A stretch of 64,000 bases of DNA from an uncultured Bacteroidia bacterium (lineage in GTDB: Bacteria > Bacteroidota > Bacteroidia > Bacteroidales > UBA932). Under the pieces are notes generated by a model. The model was not told where the DNA came from. It made no database searches and saw only the letters and a list, made by a program, of their open reading frames with translations. The translations under genes and the position numbers were made by a program. Shown here in pieces: positions 17,246 through 24,837 of this stretch. The DNA is taken from positions 1-64,000 of the forward strand of contig CACYHF010000022.1 of NCBI GenBank assembly GCA_902774155.1, given 5' to 3'. Every line of letters begins with the position of its first letter. Positions within the stretch are counted from its first letter, which is position 1.

Positions 17246-18450
17246 ATGAGACCGGCCTCTTTGGCGCGGGAAATGAGCTCAGGGCTGTTGGAGACATCGA
17301 ATTTCTCCAACAGCTTTTTTCTGTACCAGCGGATGGTTTCCTGGCTCAGGTTCAGGGCCTGGGCAATCTGGCCCGTGGTGTATCCTTTGGACAGCAAGTC
17401 CAGGATTTCCTTTTCGCGGGCCGACAACTCAGGTGCCTCTTCTGAGGGATTAGCCCTATTATCTGAGCGTGCAGAAGTGTCTGCCTCCTCCGGCGCTTTT
17501 GCCGCAAGCTTTTTCCGCCGGCCGATAAATAAGCCGATAACTACCAGAATCAAGGCCGTGAGGGTGCCGGTCAAGCGGCCTAATTGCCGTTTTTGCCGCG
17601 AGAGCACTTCCTGCATGTAGTCCAGGTTTTCCGTGCGGAAGTTGGGCGCGTAATCCGGATGGGCAGCGTAATAGGCATCGGCCTTTCTTAAATATGGAAG
17701 GGATTTCCAGGTTTTGCCCTCTTCCATGTACAGACGGCCGTAACCCTTCCAGACATCCACTATCATCAGGGAGTCGCCCGAGGCCTGGGCAAAAGCCATG
17801 GCTTTGTCGTATTCGGCCTTTGCCTTACGGAGGTCCCCTTCGTCAATCCAGGTTTCGCCCATATTGTAGTGGAGGATGCTGTTGCTCTCGTTCCAGCCGT
17901 ATTTTTCAAAGATGGCGCCTGCCTTTTCGTAATACGCCATAGCCTGGGGGATAGAGTCCATCATATTGTAGAGATTGCCGATGGATCCGTACAGGGCGGA
18001 GTAATAATCGTCAATCATGTTCTGGGTATAGCCGGCGGTGTCTGTGGGTGAAGTGGCTCCGGCGGCCATCGCGTCCGCTGCAGCAAGGGAGGCCATATAA
18101 TAAACCCTTGCACTGTCATATTGCTCTCGGCCATAAAAAATCTGGCCGATATAGCGGTAGGCGTCGGCATCGGCCGCGTACCATTGGCGGGGATGGCTGA
18201 TGGAAAGGGCCTTGCGGGCGTAGAAGACGCACTTGTCTCCGTTCAGGACATGATAGCCCAGCATCAAGTCCCTGTAGGCACGGTTGAGGTTAATCAGTTC
18301 CTGCTCTGATGCCTTGTCTATGGCGTCCGGTGTCCAGCGCGCCACCGTCCGTTCCAACGAATCCAGATTGTGGCCCCGGTGGTCGTTATAGGCACCGGCC
18401 CCAATCGGGAAAATGGCCGGGAACAGCAGTAAAAGTATCAAGCGTTTCAT
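17242..18450 (-). CDS. membrane-bound TPR sensor with C-terminal LuxR-type DNA-binding domain
   Basis: The 402-residue protein begins with a signal sequence (LILLLLFPAIFPIGAGAY). Residues 30-300 are helical tetratricopeptide-like repeats, for example AMAYYEKAGAIFEKYGWN and KAKAEYDKAMAFAQASGD. A transmembrane helix follows at about 307-322 (LTALILVVIGLFIG). The C terminus is a LuxR/GerE helix-turn-helix: LSAREKEILDLLSKGYTTGQ and IAQALNLSQETIRWY. The likely topology places the TPR part in the periplasm and the DNA-binding domain in the cytoplasm, so the protein would regulate from the membrane. The divergent zinc-ribbon/OmpA gene is a natural target. Confidence 0.8.
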   Translation of the reverse strand: MKRLILLLLFPAIFPIGAGAYNDHRGHNLDSLERTVARWTPDAIDKASEQELINLNRAYRDLMLGYHVLNGDKCVFYARKALSISHPRQWYAADADAYRYIGQIFYGREQYDSARVYYMASLAAADAMAAGATSPTDTAGYTQNMIDDYYSALYGSIGNLYNMMDSIPQAMAYYEKAGAIFEKYGWNESNSILHYNMGETWIDEGDLRKAKAEYDKAMAFAQASGDSLMIVDVWKGYGRLYMEEGKTWKSLPYLRKADAYYAAHPDYAPNFRTENLDYMQEVLSRQKRQLGRLTGTLTALILVVIGLFIGRRKKLAAKAPEEADTSARSDNRANPSEEAPELSAREKEILDLLSKGYTTGQIAQALNLSQETIRWYRKKLLEKFDVSNSPELISRAKEAGLI

Positions 18451-18454
18451 GAAA

Positions 18455-18462
18455 CAAATTTA
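18455..18462 (-). promoter_or_regulatory. -7 box four bases before the regulator ATG
   Basis: TAAATTTG (18462-18455) is followed by TTTC and then the ATG at 18450. With the usual distance from the -7 box to the transcription start, the mRNA would begin at or next to the start codon. No clear -33 TTTG is visible. Confidence 0.45.
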
Positions 18463-18512
18463 AATAAAAAAGGTGGAACCTCCCCCTTTTGGTGGCCTTT
18501 CAAGGGCTATTT

Positions 18513-18537
18513 CCACCCTTTTGGGTGGTGCTTTTTT
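18513..18537 (+). other. hairpin with T run between two divergent genes
   Basis: CCACCC-TTTT-GGGTGG is followed by TGCTTTTTTG, a terminator-like shape on the plus strand. No plus-strand gene ends here, so it may be an attenuator or a regulator-binding dyad in front of the gene at 18599. Confidence 0.35.
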
Positions 18538-18598
18538 GATCAAGAAAACGCATTTTTGTAAGAATGAAACGCAAGACTAGTAACATGACCAAACTGAT

Positions 18599-19966
18599 AT
18601 GAAAAAGTTATTGCTTTCTATCGCCCTCCTTGCCATGGTTTGCGGGACGGCCGATGCCCAGAGTTTTCTGGAAAAGATGAAAGAACGTGCCAAGAATGCT
18701 GCCGAGCAGAACTTAGGAAACAAAGTAGAGAAGGGAGTGAACGATGTTCTGGACGGCAACCTGGGTAAGAAGAACAAACAGCAGAAGGAGAAAGCCGAAG
18801 AGGCCGCGAAAGCTGCTCCCGCCACTGCCGCCTGGACCTGCGAGGAATGCGGCAAAACCGGCAATACCGGCAAGTTCTGCGACGAATGCGGTGCCAAGAA
18901 GCCGGGTGGAGAAGCTGCTCCTGCTGCAAAGCCTGCTCCTAAGAAACAGGTTGAAAGCGCTTATGCAAAAACGGATTTTGTGCCGGGAGACGAAATCTTC
19001 TTTGAGGATCCGGTAGAGGGGGAACGCCTTGGAGAGTTCCCGCTTCATTGGGATTTTCTTCGTGGAGAGGAGTGCGAAGTAATGACGATTGACGGCCAGC
19101 AGGCCATCAAGCTCTCCGGCTGGTTCACGGATATCGCTCCGCTAATGAAGGAGGATGACTATCTGCCCGAGGAATTCACCGTAGAATTTGATGTCTGGTC
19201 CAATCCTACCGGAGGATCCAGCAACAACGACCATATAGACCTGGTGCTCCGTTCAGAAGAATCCGACTATTGCGTTTTTGTCGCCCTCAATCCGGCGTTC
19301 AATGAATTATCTGAGACAGAAGGGGCTCCGACGCTGGATTATTCCTTTATTACTCCGGGCGGAGACCTTCGGAATGGAACCACTCCGGGAGAGAACGTCC
19401 AGAAGCTAATAGTGCCAGACAGCTGGCTCCACGTTGCGGCGTCTTTCAACAAACGCGCCTTCAAATATTATGTAAACGGTGTCAGGATGGTGAATCTGCC
19501 CAACGTGGCGCGACCCACCCGCATGCTCCTCCGGTCCGTCTCCAACTGTGACGAGCAGGACCGCTTCTTCATCAAAAATGTCCGCCTGGCCAAAGGTGCC
19601 GTGCCGCTGTATGACCGGCTGGCCAGCGACGGCAAGATTGTTACGTACGCCATTACCTTCGAGCTGGGCAAGGCAGACCTCAAGCCCGAATCCATGGTGG
19701 AAATTAACCGCATCGCCAAGTTAATGCAGGAGAACCCCGGTTTGGAATTCGAGGTGCAGGGCCACTGCGACAGCACTGGCAGCGACAAAGTAAACGATCC
19801 GCTGTCTCAGAAACGTGCCGAAGCCATTGTGGCTGCTCTGGTGGAGCAGGGGATTGCCGAGTCCCGCCTCACGCCCGTGGGCAAGGGCTCTCACGAACCC
19901 ATCGCCTCCAACAGCACGGACGAAGGTCGCGCCAAGAACCGCAGAGTGGAGTTCGTGAAAAAATAA
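18599..19966 (+). CDS. exported zinc-ribbon protein with C-terminal OmpA domain
   Basis: The 455-residue protein has a signal peptide ending GTADAQ. The mature N terminus is an amphipathic segment FLEKMKERAKNAAEQNLG. Residues about 80-97 form a C-x2-C-x9-C-x2-C zinc ribbon (CEECGKTGNTGKFCDECG). The middle (about 130-340) resembles a jelly-roll or laminin-G-like fold (FTVEFDVWSNPTGG, WLHVAASFNKRAFKYYVNG). The last 110 residues are an OmpA peptidoglycan-binding domain (FEVQGHCDSTGSD, LSQKRAEAIVAAL, RAKNRRVEF). It probably links the outer membrane or periplasm to the cell wall. Cytoplasm-type zinc ribbons are unusual in exported proteins. It is followed 17 bases later by the next gene. Confidence 0.8.
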   Translation: MKKLLLSIALLAMVCGTADAQSFLEKMKERAKNAAEQNLGNKVEKGVNDVLDGNLGKKNKQQKEKAEEAAKAAPATAAWTCEECGKTGNTGKFCDECGAKKPGGEAAPAAKPAPKKQVESAYAKTDFVPGDEIFFEDPVEGERLGEFPLHWDFLRGEECEVMTIDGQQAIKLSGWFTDIAPLMKEDDYLPEEFTVEFDVWSNPTGGSSNNDHIDLVLRSEESDYCVFVALNPAFNELSETEGAPTLDYSFITPGGDLRNGTTPGENVQKLIVPDSWLHVAASFNKRAFKYYVNGVRMVNLPNVARPTRMLLRSVSNCDEQDRFFIKNVRLAKGAVPLYDRLASDGKIVTYAITFELGKADLKPESMVEINRIAKLMQENPGLEFEVQGHCDSTGSDKVNDPLSQKRAEAIVAALVEQGIAESRLTPVGKGSHEPIASNSTDEGRAKNRRVEFVKK

Positions 19967-19983
19967 ACTACTAACCATTGACT

Positions 19984-21567
19984 ATGAAAAGAATCACTGT
20001 ACTCATTGCGGCGCTGTCGTTGCTATGTGCCCCGGCGCAGGCCCAGGGCTTCCTGAACAAACTGAAAGAAAAGGCCGAACAGGCCGTGGGCGGAAACCTG
20101 GGATTCTCCCAGGAAGTGGCTCCTGAGACTGCTTCCATGACCAGTCAGGACGGCGCTCCCACTGCCGTCACCGGCGAACAGGCCCTTCCTGCCAAGCGCG
20201 CCAGCACCTTTGGCTGGGATGGCCCCGTTACCCCTTCATCGGCCAAATTCCCCATTCCGCTGATGAACGAATTCCCGGCCGTTCCGTCGGCCGCCGAGCT
20301 GGCCCATCCCACGGAAGAAGCCCAGATTGCTTATTACAAAGCCATCAAAGCCGTCACCCTGCGGGCTGAGGAATTAAACGAGGACACCACCTGCGAGGAT
20401 GAACAGACCCTTCTCTATCGGGAAAAGAGCAACAAGATGCTCTCCGACCTGTTTGGCCTCACCCCGGCCGAGATAGAGGAACTGCAGGACGAAAACCTGC
20501 CTGAAGCCGAGCGGAAGCGCCTGGAAGAGAAGATTTCCAAGGCCGTTCTTGGAGATATGGACACGGAAGACCTGGAAAAGCGTGCGGCAAAGTATGAGAA
20601 AATGTCGGACGAAGAACTGGCGGCTGCCATGGAGCGCGGAGAGATGAATGACCTTATGGCCATGGCAGGGAAGGCCCAAGGGATGCAAGGCAAGCTGGCC
20701 CCCATTATGGAGATGGAGCAGAAGCTGAGCGCCTATTTCATGGAGGCCCAAAAGCTGCTTTCCGTGCCGGACGGGCAGGTGGATGCCAAGTTCTCGGCCG
20801 CCGACCGCAAGAAACTGCAGGCCATCAAGGAAAAGATTTATGCCACCGAAGATCCTGCCCTATACAATCCTCTCTACCTGGAGGCGCTGGAACTGATCAA
20901 AACCTACCGGGAACGTGCCGCTAAGGTATGGGCCGCCGACGTACAGAAACGTTTCAATCAGATGAAGGAGAATATGTCGGCGCTCATCAAGCTCAACCGG
21001 CAGGCTGTGGCAGATGAACTTATCCCGGAATGCGCCCTGTGGCGTATGCCGCTGAATGCTGTCATAACGGCTGGCGATATTCTGGCTGAGGCTTATAGCG
21101 AATTCCCGTCGGATTATCCTCCCATGTACCAAGAGGAAGTGGTGCGTGAGCTGTCGCTCTCCAAGGTGCCGGGTGGCGGCGGCCATGCGTGGTTCCCGGA
21201 GTTTTCCGTGTTCGGCTCTTCCCACTTTGACGATATTGCCGCCGGTAAGTACATCTTTGCCTCCAACGAGACCGGAGAGGTATATCAGTTCAGCGGCGGT
21301 TCCTGGACCAAGTTGTCCGATAAACGCATCCAGGAACTGAGCGAAATGAAAAAGGAAGCGGCGCCTCAAGGGCAGGCATGGACTTCCCGGGATGGACAGC
21401 GCACGGTTACTTACAATGGGGAAGGTGGTTATATCGTGCTGCCCGAGGGCGATGAAATCTTCCAGCCGCATGCTTGGAAGGCCTATTCTGACAAAATTCA
21501 GTGGATTAACGCCACCACCACCGAGGATGGTAAATATCAGCTTATCCTTTGTACCTACAAGTTTTAA
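19984..21567 (+). CDS. exported helical protein of unknown function
   Basis: The 527-residue protein has a signal peptide ending CAPAQAQ, then the segment GFLNKLKEKAEQAVGGNLG, which resembles the mature start of the preceding protein. Residues 80-360 are highly helical and acidic (SNKMLSDLFGLTPAEIEEL, LEEKISKAVLGDM, EKMSDEELAAAMERGEM). The last 130 residues look beta-rich (YIFASNETGEVYQFSGGSW, AWTSRDGQRTVTYNGEGG). No catalytic motif is seen and I do not recognise the family. ATG at 19984 is preferred to a TTG six bases upstream. It sits in a row with the OmpA protein and a lysozyme-like protein. Confidence 0.6.
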   Translation: MKRITVLIAALSLLCAPAQAQGFLNKLKEKAEQAVGGNLGFSQEVAPETASMTSQDGAPTAVTGEQALPAKRASTFGWDGPVTPSSAKFPIPLMNEFPAVPSAAELAHPTEEAQIAYYKAIKAVTLRAEELNEDTTCEDEQTLLYREKSNKMLSDLFGLTPAEIEELQDENLPEAERKRLEEKISKAVLGDMDTEDLEKRAAKYEKMSDEELAAAMERGEMNDLMAMAGKAQGMQGKLAPIMEMEQKLSAYFMEAQKLLSVPDGQVDAKFSAADRKKLQAIKEKIYATEDPALYNPLYLEALELIKTYRERAAKVWAADVQKRFNQMKENMSALIKLNRQAVADELIPECALWRMPLNAVITAGDILAEAYSEFPSDYPPMYQEEVVRELSLSKVPGGGGHAWFPEFSVFGSSHFDDIAAGKYIFASNETGEVYQFSGGSWTKLSDKRIQELSEMKKEAAPQGQAWTSRDGQRTVTYNGEGGYIVLPEGDEIFQPHAWKAYSDKIQWINATTTEDGKYQLILCTYKF

Positions 21568-22295
21568 TACTGGCTTGGACTCTACTGGCAGCGCCCTCTT
21601 CCGGGGGCGCTGCCTGGTATGATGTCTGGCGTTCCTTTGATGTGGACCCTCTCATTGCCGAGGCTGTGGTGTGGCCGGAAATGGAACGCTACTCCAAGTT
21701 ACAGGACAAGATGGAAACGGCGGCTAATTATGGCGCTTACATCACCACCGGCGGCGGGCCAGATTTTTCCATCGGCCCTTTCCAAATGAAACCCTCTTTC
21801 GTGGAAGCCATGGAAAAAGCCTGGATGCGAAGCGGCTTGGCACGGCAGTATGAGTTGTGGTTCGACACCGACGACACCGTTACGGCCCGGCGCATCCGCA
21901 TTTCCCGCCTGCAGAAAGAGGAGTGGCAGGTTATCTACATAGGTGTTTTCTTACGCTTGCTCTATGCTTCCTATGGCTCTGTGAACAAGAAGGGGGAACG
22001 TACGCAGGATGGACTAGAGACGCTTCCGATATATGATCAGGTTCGCCTGGCTGCTACTGCCTACAACCGCGGCGTGGTGTGGGCCGCTCCTGGCTACGGA
22101 GACCTTTCGGTCCTGCGGGAACATGCCGACGAAAAGCATTTCCACTACGCCATTATCCCATCCAAACACACCCGCCGTTACTGCTACGCAATCCTGGCTC
22201 TTAAGCACTATAAAAAGATAGTCCGCACCTCTTTTCAATCCCTCAAGTATCCGTGTCTCACCAAATCCTCCCTGCTTCGGACAGGACTGGTATAG
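21549..22295 (+). CDS. exported lysozyme/transglycosylase-like protein (tentative)
   Basis: This 248-residue protein probably starts at a TTG (21549) that overlaps the upstream gene by 19 bases, because this gives a signal peptide (LILAWTLLAAPSSGGA). The motif pattern VVWPEMERYS followed by GPFQMKPSFVEAM and TAYNRGVVWAAPGYG recalls the Glu-(Ser)-Gly-(Leu)-Met-Gln layout of SLT-type lytic transglycosylases, with E as the possible catalytic acid. The match is partial, so the enzyme call is an inference. The C terminus overlaps the convergent ABC ATPase gene by 61 bases. Confidence 0.45.
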   Translation: MYLQVLILAWTLLAAPSSGGAAWYDVWRSFDVDPLIAEAVVWPEMERYSKLQDKMETAANYGAYITTGGGPDFSIGPFQMKPSFVEAMEKAWMRSGLARQYELWFDTDDTVTARRIRISRLQKEEWQVIYIGVFLRLLYASYGSVNKKGERTQDGLETLPIYDQVRLAATAYNRGVVWAAPGYGDLSVLREHADEKHFHYAIIPSKHTRRYCYAILALKHYKKIVRTSFQSLKYPCLTKSSLLRTGLV

Positions 22296-22891
22296 CCGTC
22301 AGCAATTACGAAAAGGTTATCCGCTACAGAGGATATGGCGTCATAGTTATGGTCTGTGACGATGATGCCGTGGTCCTGGCTGCGCTCTCGAATCAGCGCC
22401 TTGACTTCATCGATGTTTACGGGGTCCACCTGCGTAAACGGTTCATCCAGAATATAAAAAGGCGCATCACTCAGCAGCACCAGATATAGCTCTGCCAGCC
22501 TTGCCTCGCCGCCGGAAAGCTCATAGATGGGTGAGTCGTAATGGCGGGAGAACTTGGGAACACAGTTCACGAAGCTCCAGTAGTTTACACCAAAGAGGTC
22601 AAAGGCCCGGTGCAGCTGCATCCCGTCCGGAATCAGGCGCCCTTGTGGAAGATACTTGATATATCTGCCGATTACCTGCCTGTCGATGGGCTTTTCATCG
22701 ATACTTACCATCACGTTTTCCACCCGGAGGCCGCCCATCAAGGCACGGAACATACAGGACTTCCCGGTGCCGTTCCGGCCCAAAAGGCCTGTGACCATTC
22801 CGGTTTCAGATGTGATATAGCCGCCGCTCAGAACCGTCTTCTGACCGAAACGCACCACCACGCTGTCCACTATGAGTTTGTGTTTATCCAT
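22235..22891 (-). CDS. ABC transporter ATP-binding protein
   Basis: The 218-residue protein is a single ATPase domain. Walker A is GRNGTGKS (about residue 38), the signature is LSGGEARLAEL (about 126), Walker B is FYILDEP (about 145) and the switch histidine is in TDHNYD (about 178). It lies 8 bases inside the end of a 105-residue membrane protein gene, so both are made together. No periplasmic binding protein is encoded nearby. The substrate is unknown. Confidence 0.9.
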   Translation of the reverse strand: MDKHKLIVDSVVVRFGQKTVLSGGYITSETGMVTGLLGRNGTGKSCMFRALMGGLRVENVMVSIDEKPIDRQVIGRYIKYLPQGRLIPDGMQLHRAFDLFGVNYWSFVNCVPKFSRHYDSPIYELSGGEARLAELYLVLLSDAPFYILDEPFTQVDPVNIDEVKALIRERSQDHGIIVTDHNYDAISSVADNLFVIADGYTSPVRSREDLVRHGYLRD

Positions 22892-23201
22892 AGATTAGCA
22901 GCGTGATAGTCATAAGAATAGCGAGCGCCAGAAAGTCTGTCAGAATGACGCTGACCAGCAATTTCCGGGGCGAGAGGCCTAAATTGATATAGAAGAAGAC
23001 GGCATCCCTGTCCCGGAATTGCTTCATCAGATACACGGTGATGGCGGTTATGACAGCCTTTATGATAAAGGAATCCACCAAAAACGTGTAGGAAAACCCG
23101 CCGGACTGGAATCCTGCGCAAACCAGGTTATACACCCCACCAATCAGGAAAAGGCCTTTCCCATAGCGCCAGGTGAGGGATATGCGGTCCTGCAAGGTCA
23201 T
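22884..23201 (-). CDS. small membrane protein, partner of the ABC ATPase
   Basis: The 105-residue protein has about three hydrophobic segments (GLFLIGGVYNLVCAGF, FIIKAVITAITVYLM, LLVSVILTDFLALAILMTIT). A charged loop FRDRDAVFFYINLGLSPRKL precedes the last segment and could be the coupling contact to the ATPase. It overlaps the ATPase gene by 8 bases. At this size it would have to oligomerise to form a channel, or serve a non-transport role. I do not recognise a family. Confidence 0.6.
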   Translation of the reverse strand: MTLQDRISLTWRYGKGLFLIGGVYNLVCAGFQSGGFSYTFLVDSFIIKAVITAITVYLMKQFRDRDAVFFYINLGLSPRKLLVSVILTDFLALAILMTITLLIYG

Positions 23202-23281
23202 TCTTCATGAGCAATAGAATCGGCCGATGATTCCCGCAAAAATCAAGCCTTAGATTCTGGGCTTGTGAATGTTCCCTTTTC

Positions 23282-23313
23282 TTTGCATAACTCTGGGAAA
23301 AGCGGTATCTTAG
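23282..23313 (+). promoter_or_regulatory. promoter of the clostripain-like gene
   Basis: TTTG (23282-23285), 20 bases, then TATCTTAG (23306-23313), which matches TAnnTTTG at seven of eight positions. The leader is 11 bases. Confidence 0.5.
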
Positions 23314-23324
23314 CAAAGTTAATT

Positions 23325-24596
23325 ATGAAAAAGTATTTTCTCCATACTCTGGCACTCGTTTTAATTGTCTGTTTGTTTTCCTGCAACAAAGACAAACCAG
23401 CCCCAGACGCCGATTGGGCGGATTACACCGTTATCGTCTACGGAGCCGTCGGCGGGGCCATGGATTACTCTATGGAGGCTGTTTGGAAGGAAATACAGAC
23501 AAAAGTTCCCGACAAGAAGGTCCGTGTGCTTGTCGTCTATAAATATGGCGCTGAAGGCGAGCGTTTCTCCGGCAAATACGGGGCCCCGGGTGAGGTGGTG
23601 GTATTCGAACTGGACAAGGATACCGATTTCGAGAAGATTCATACCGAAGGAACGGATACGAAACAGTTCAAACTCTATGACCCTGAAAACATTACGGCTA
23701 TCCTTAACAGGGCGAAAGAGGAGTTGCCTGCACGGGAATACGTGCTGGCGCTGTATGGTCACGGCGGCGGCTTCATTGCCCAGGAAGATTATCCTAAGGA
23801 GTACTATGGGCCCACACGTGGAATCATCCCTGATGAACTGCTGAACCGTGTAACCATCAATATGTACGAGCTCAGCACGGGCATCGTCCAATCGGAAATT
23901 CCGCACTTGAAGGCTATTATGTTCCACAACTGCTTAATGGGCGGGATGGAGTCCCTGATGCAAGTGGCGCCTTATGCCGATTATCTGTTCGCAACGCCCT
24001 TTATGCTCACCAGCGAGAACAATCCGCTGATCCCCACGCTGGTGGAAATGCTTCGTAAAGAGGCCGATTTATACGTGAAGGAAGGTGTGCCGTACAACGG
24101 CAGTATGGAACTGCTGAAAAGCGCGGAACTGGAAGCGGTGTGCGCTGTCGCCCAGGAATTGGCCATCCGTCTGTGTGAGCTGTATCCTGCGAAAAAGGAA
24201 GCCATTGACAGGGCCACCTGCGCCGTCTATCAGTTTTATAATATCTATCCCTATTTCGACCTGCTGGATTACGCTCGAAAGCTGGCTGCGGAAACGGGAG
24301 ACGGAACGCTTGCATCGGTCCGTAACCGACTGGAAGAAGCTTTTGGGCGCGCTATCCTACAGCAGGTAATCATCGATCTGGGTGTCCTTCCAGTCCTTCC
24401 GGCCTTCTCGCTCTCCGTCGTCCTGGTGGACCATGACAGTTATCAAAGCCAATCGGCTAAGGGAGACTTCACTTACCGGTCATCCTATGAGTTCACCGCT
24501 TTTCACAAACTGACCGGCTGGGGGAATTGGCTGGATACCAACGCATGCCTTCCTACCGGGAATCCTTTTGGGCAGGGAGAAAGCATGGTACCATAA
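23325..24596 (+). CDS. clostripain-family (C11) cysteine peptidase, lipoprotein
   Basis: The 423-residue protein starts with a lipoprotein signal (LIVCLFSCNKD). The start at ATG 23325 is chosen for that signal. The catalytic histidine lies in ALYGHGGGFI (about residue 144) and the cysteine in MFHNCLMGGMES (about 201), the layout of C11 peptidases, which cleave after Arg or Lys. The opening DYTVIVYGAVGGAMDYSME replaces the usual WTVLVYMAGD start of the family. The protein is probably on the cell surface or in the periplasm. It is monocistronic and ends before a structured intergenic region. Confidence 0.85.
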   Translation: MKKYFLHTLALVLIVCLFSCNKDKPAPDADWADYTVIVYGAVGGAMDYSMEAVWKEIQTKVPDKKVRVLVVYKYGAEGERFSGKYGAPGEVVVFELDKDTDFEKIHTEGTDTKQFKLYDPENITAILNRAKEELPAREYVLALYGHGGGFIAQEDYPKEYYGPTRGIIPDELLNRVTINMYELSTGIVQSEIPHLKAIMFHNCLMGGMESLMQVAPYADYLFATPFMLTSENNPLIPTLVEMLRKEADLYVKEGVPYNGSMELLKSAELEAVCAVAQELAIRLCELYPAKKEAIDRATCAVYQFYNIYPYFDLLDYARKLAAETGDGTLASVRNRLEEAFGRAILQQVIIDLGVLPVLPAFSLSVVLVDHDSYQSQSAKGDFTYRSSYEFTAFHKLTGWGNWLDTNACLPTGNPFGQGESMVP

Positions 24597-24605
24597 GAGT
24601 CCGGA

Positions 24606-24689
24606 GGCCGAAGGCCGACAGAAGGGGGACGGCGTAAGCCGTGCGGGGGAATTCTTTCCCCCGTGCCCCTTGGGGCGGCCGCGAAGCGG
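24606..24689. repeat. cluster of short GC-rich hairpins
   Basis: Five inverted repeats follow each other: GGCCGAAGGCC (24606-24616), ACGGC-GTAA-GCCGT (24629-24642), GGGGGAA-TTCT-TTCCCCC (24645-24662), GCCCCTTGGGGC (24665-24676) and CCGC-GAA-GCGG (24679-24689). The last contains GCGAAGC, known as an exceptionally stable DNA mini-hairpin. The same 11-base unit occurs at 45256-45266. Confidence 0.6.
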
Positions 24690-24696
24690 AACGAAG

Positions 24697-24745
24697 TGGA
24701 GTCACAAAAAAGCCCTGGAATTTCCAGGGCTTTTTTGTGACTCCA
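24697..24745. terminator. 49-base palindrome acting as terminator for both strands
   Basis: Arms of 24 bases (24697-24720 and 24722-24745) are perfect reverse complements around one central base. The core AAAAAAGCCCTGGAA/TTCCAGGGCTTTTTT is a bidirectional terminator for the C11 gene and for the tRNA. The outer eight bases of the right arm are the 3' acceptor strand of the tRNA. Confidence 0.85.
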
Positions 24746-24811
24746 ACAGGACTCAAACCTGTAACCTTTTGATCCGTAGTCAAATGCTCTATTCAATTGA
24801 GCTATGGAGCC
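24738..24811 (-). tRNA. tRNA-Arg (anticodon ACG)
   Basis: Acceptor stem GGCTCCA/TGGAGTC, D stem GCTC/GAGC, anticodon stem TTTGA/TCAAA with loop CTACGGA (anticodon ACG), and T stem ACAGG/CCTGT. CCA is not encoded. The tertiary pair G19-C56 is replaced by A19-U56: the D loop has GA where GG is standard and the T loop reads TTTGAGT instead of TTCGAGT. It lies 26 bases after rplS and probably shares its transcript. Confidence 0.9.
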
Positions 24812-24837
24812 ATTTTGGAGGGCCTTAGGCCACTTCC

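Noticed and set aside
22235..22295. Overlap of the lysozyme-like gene and ABC ATPase as a sign of error
   Set aside because: Convergent tails often overlap; both frames keep normal composition.
24568..24828. Small plus-strand frame over the hairpin cluster and tRNA-Arg
   Set aside because: It reads through the antisense of a tRNA and a terminator.
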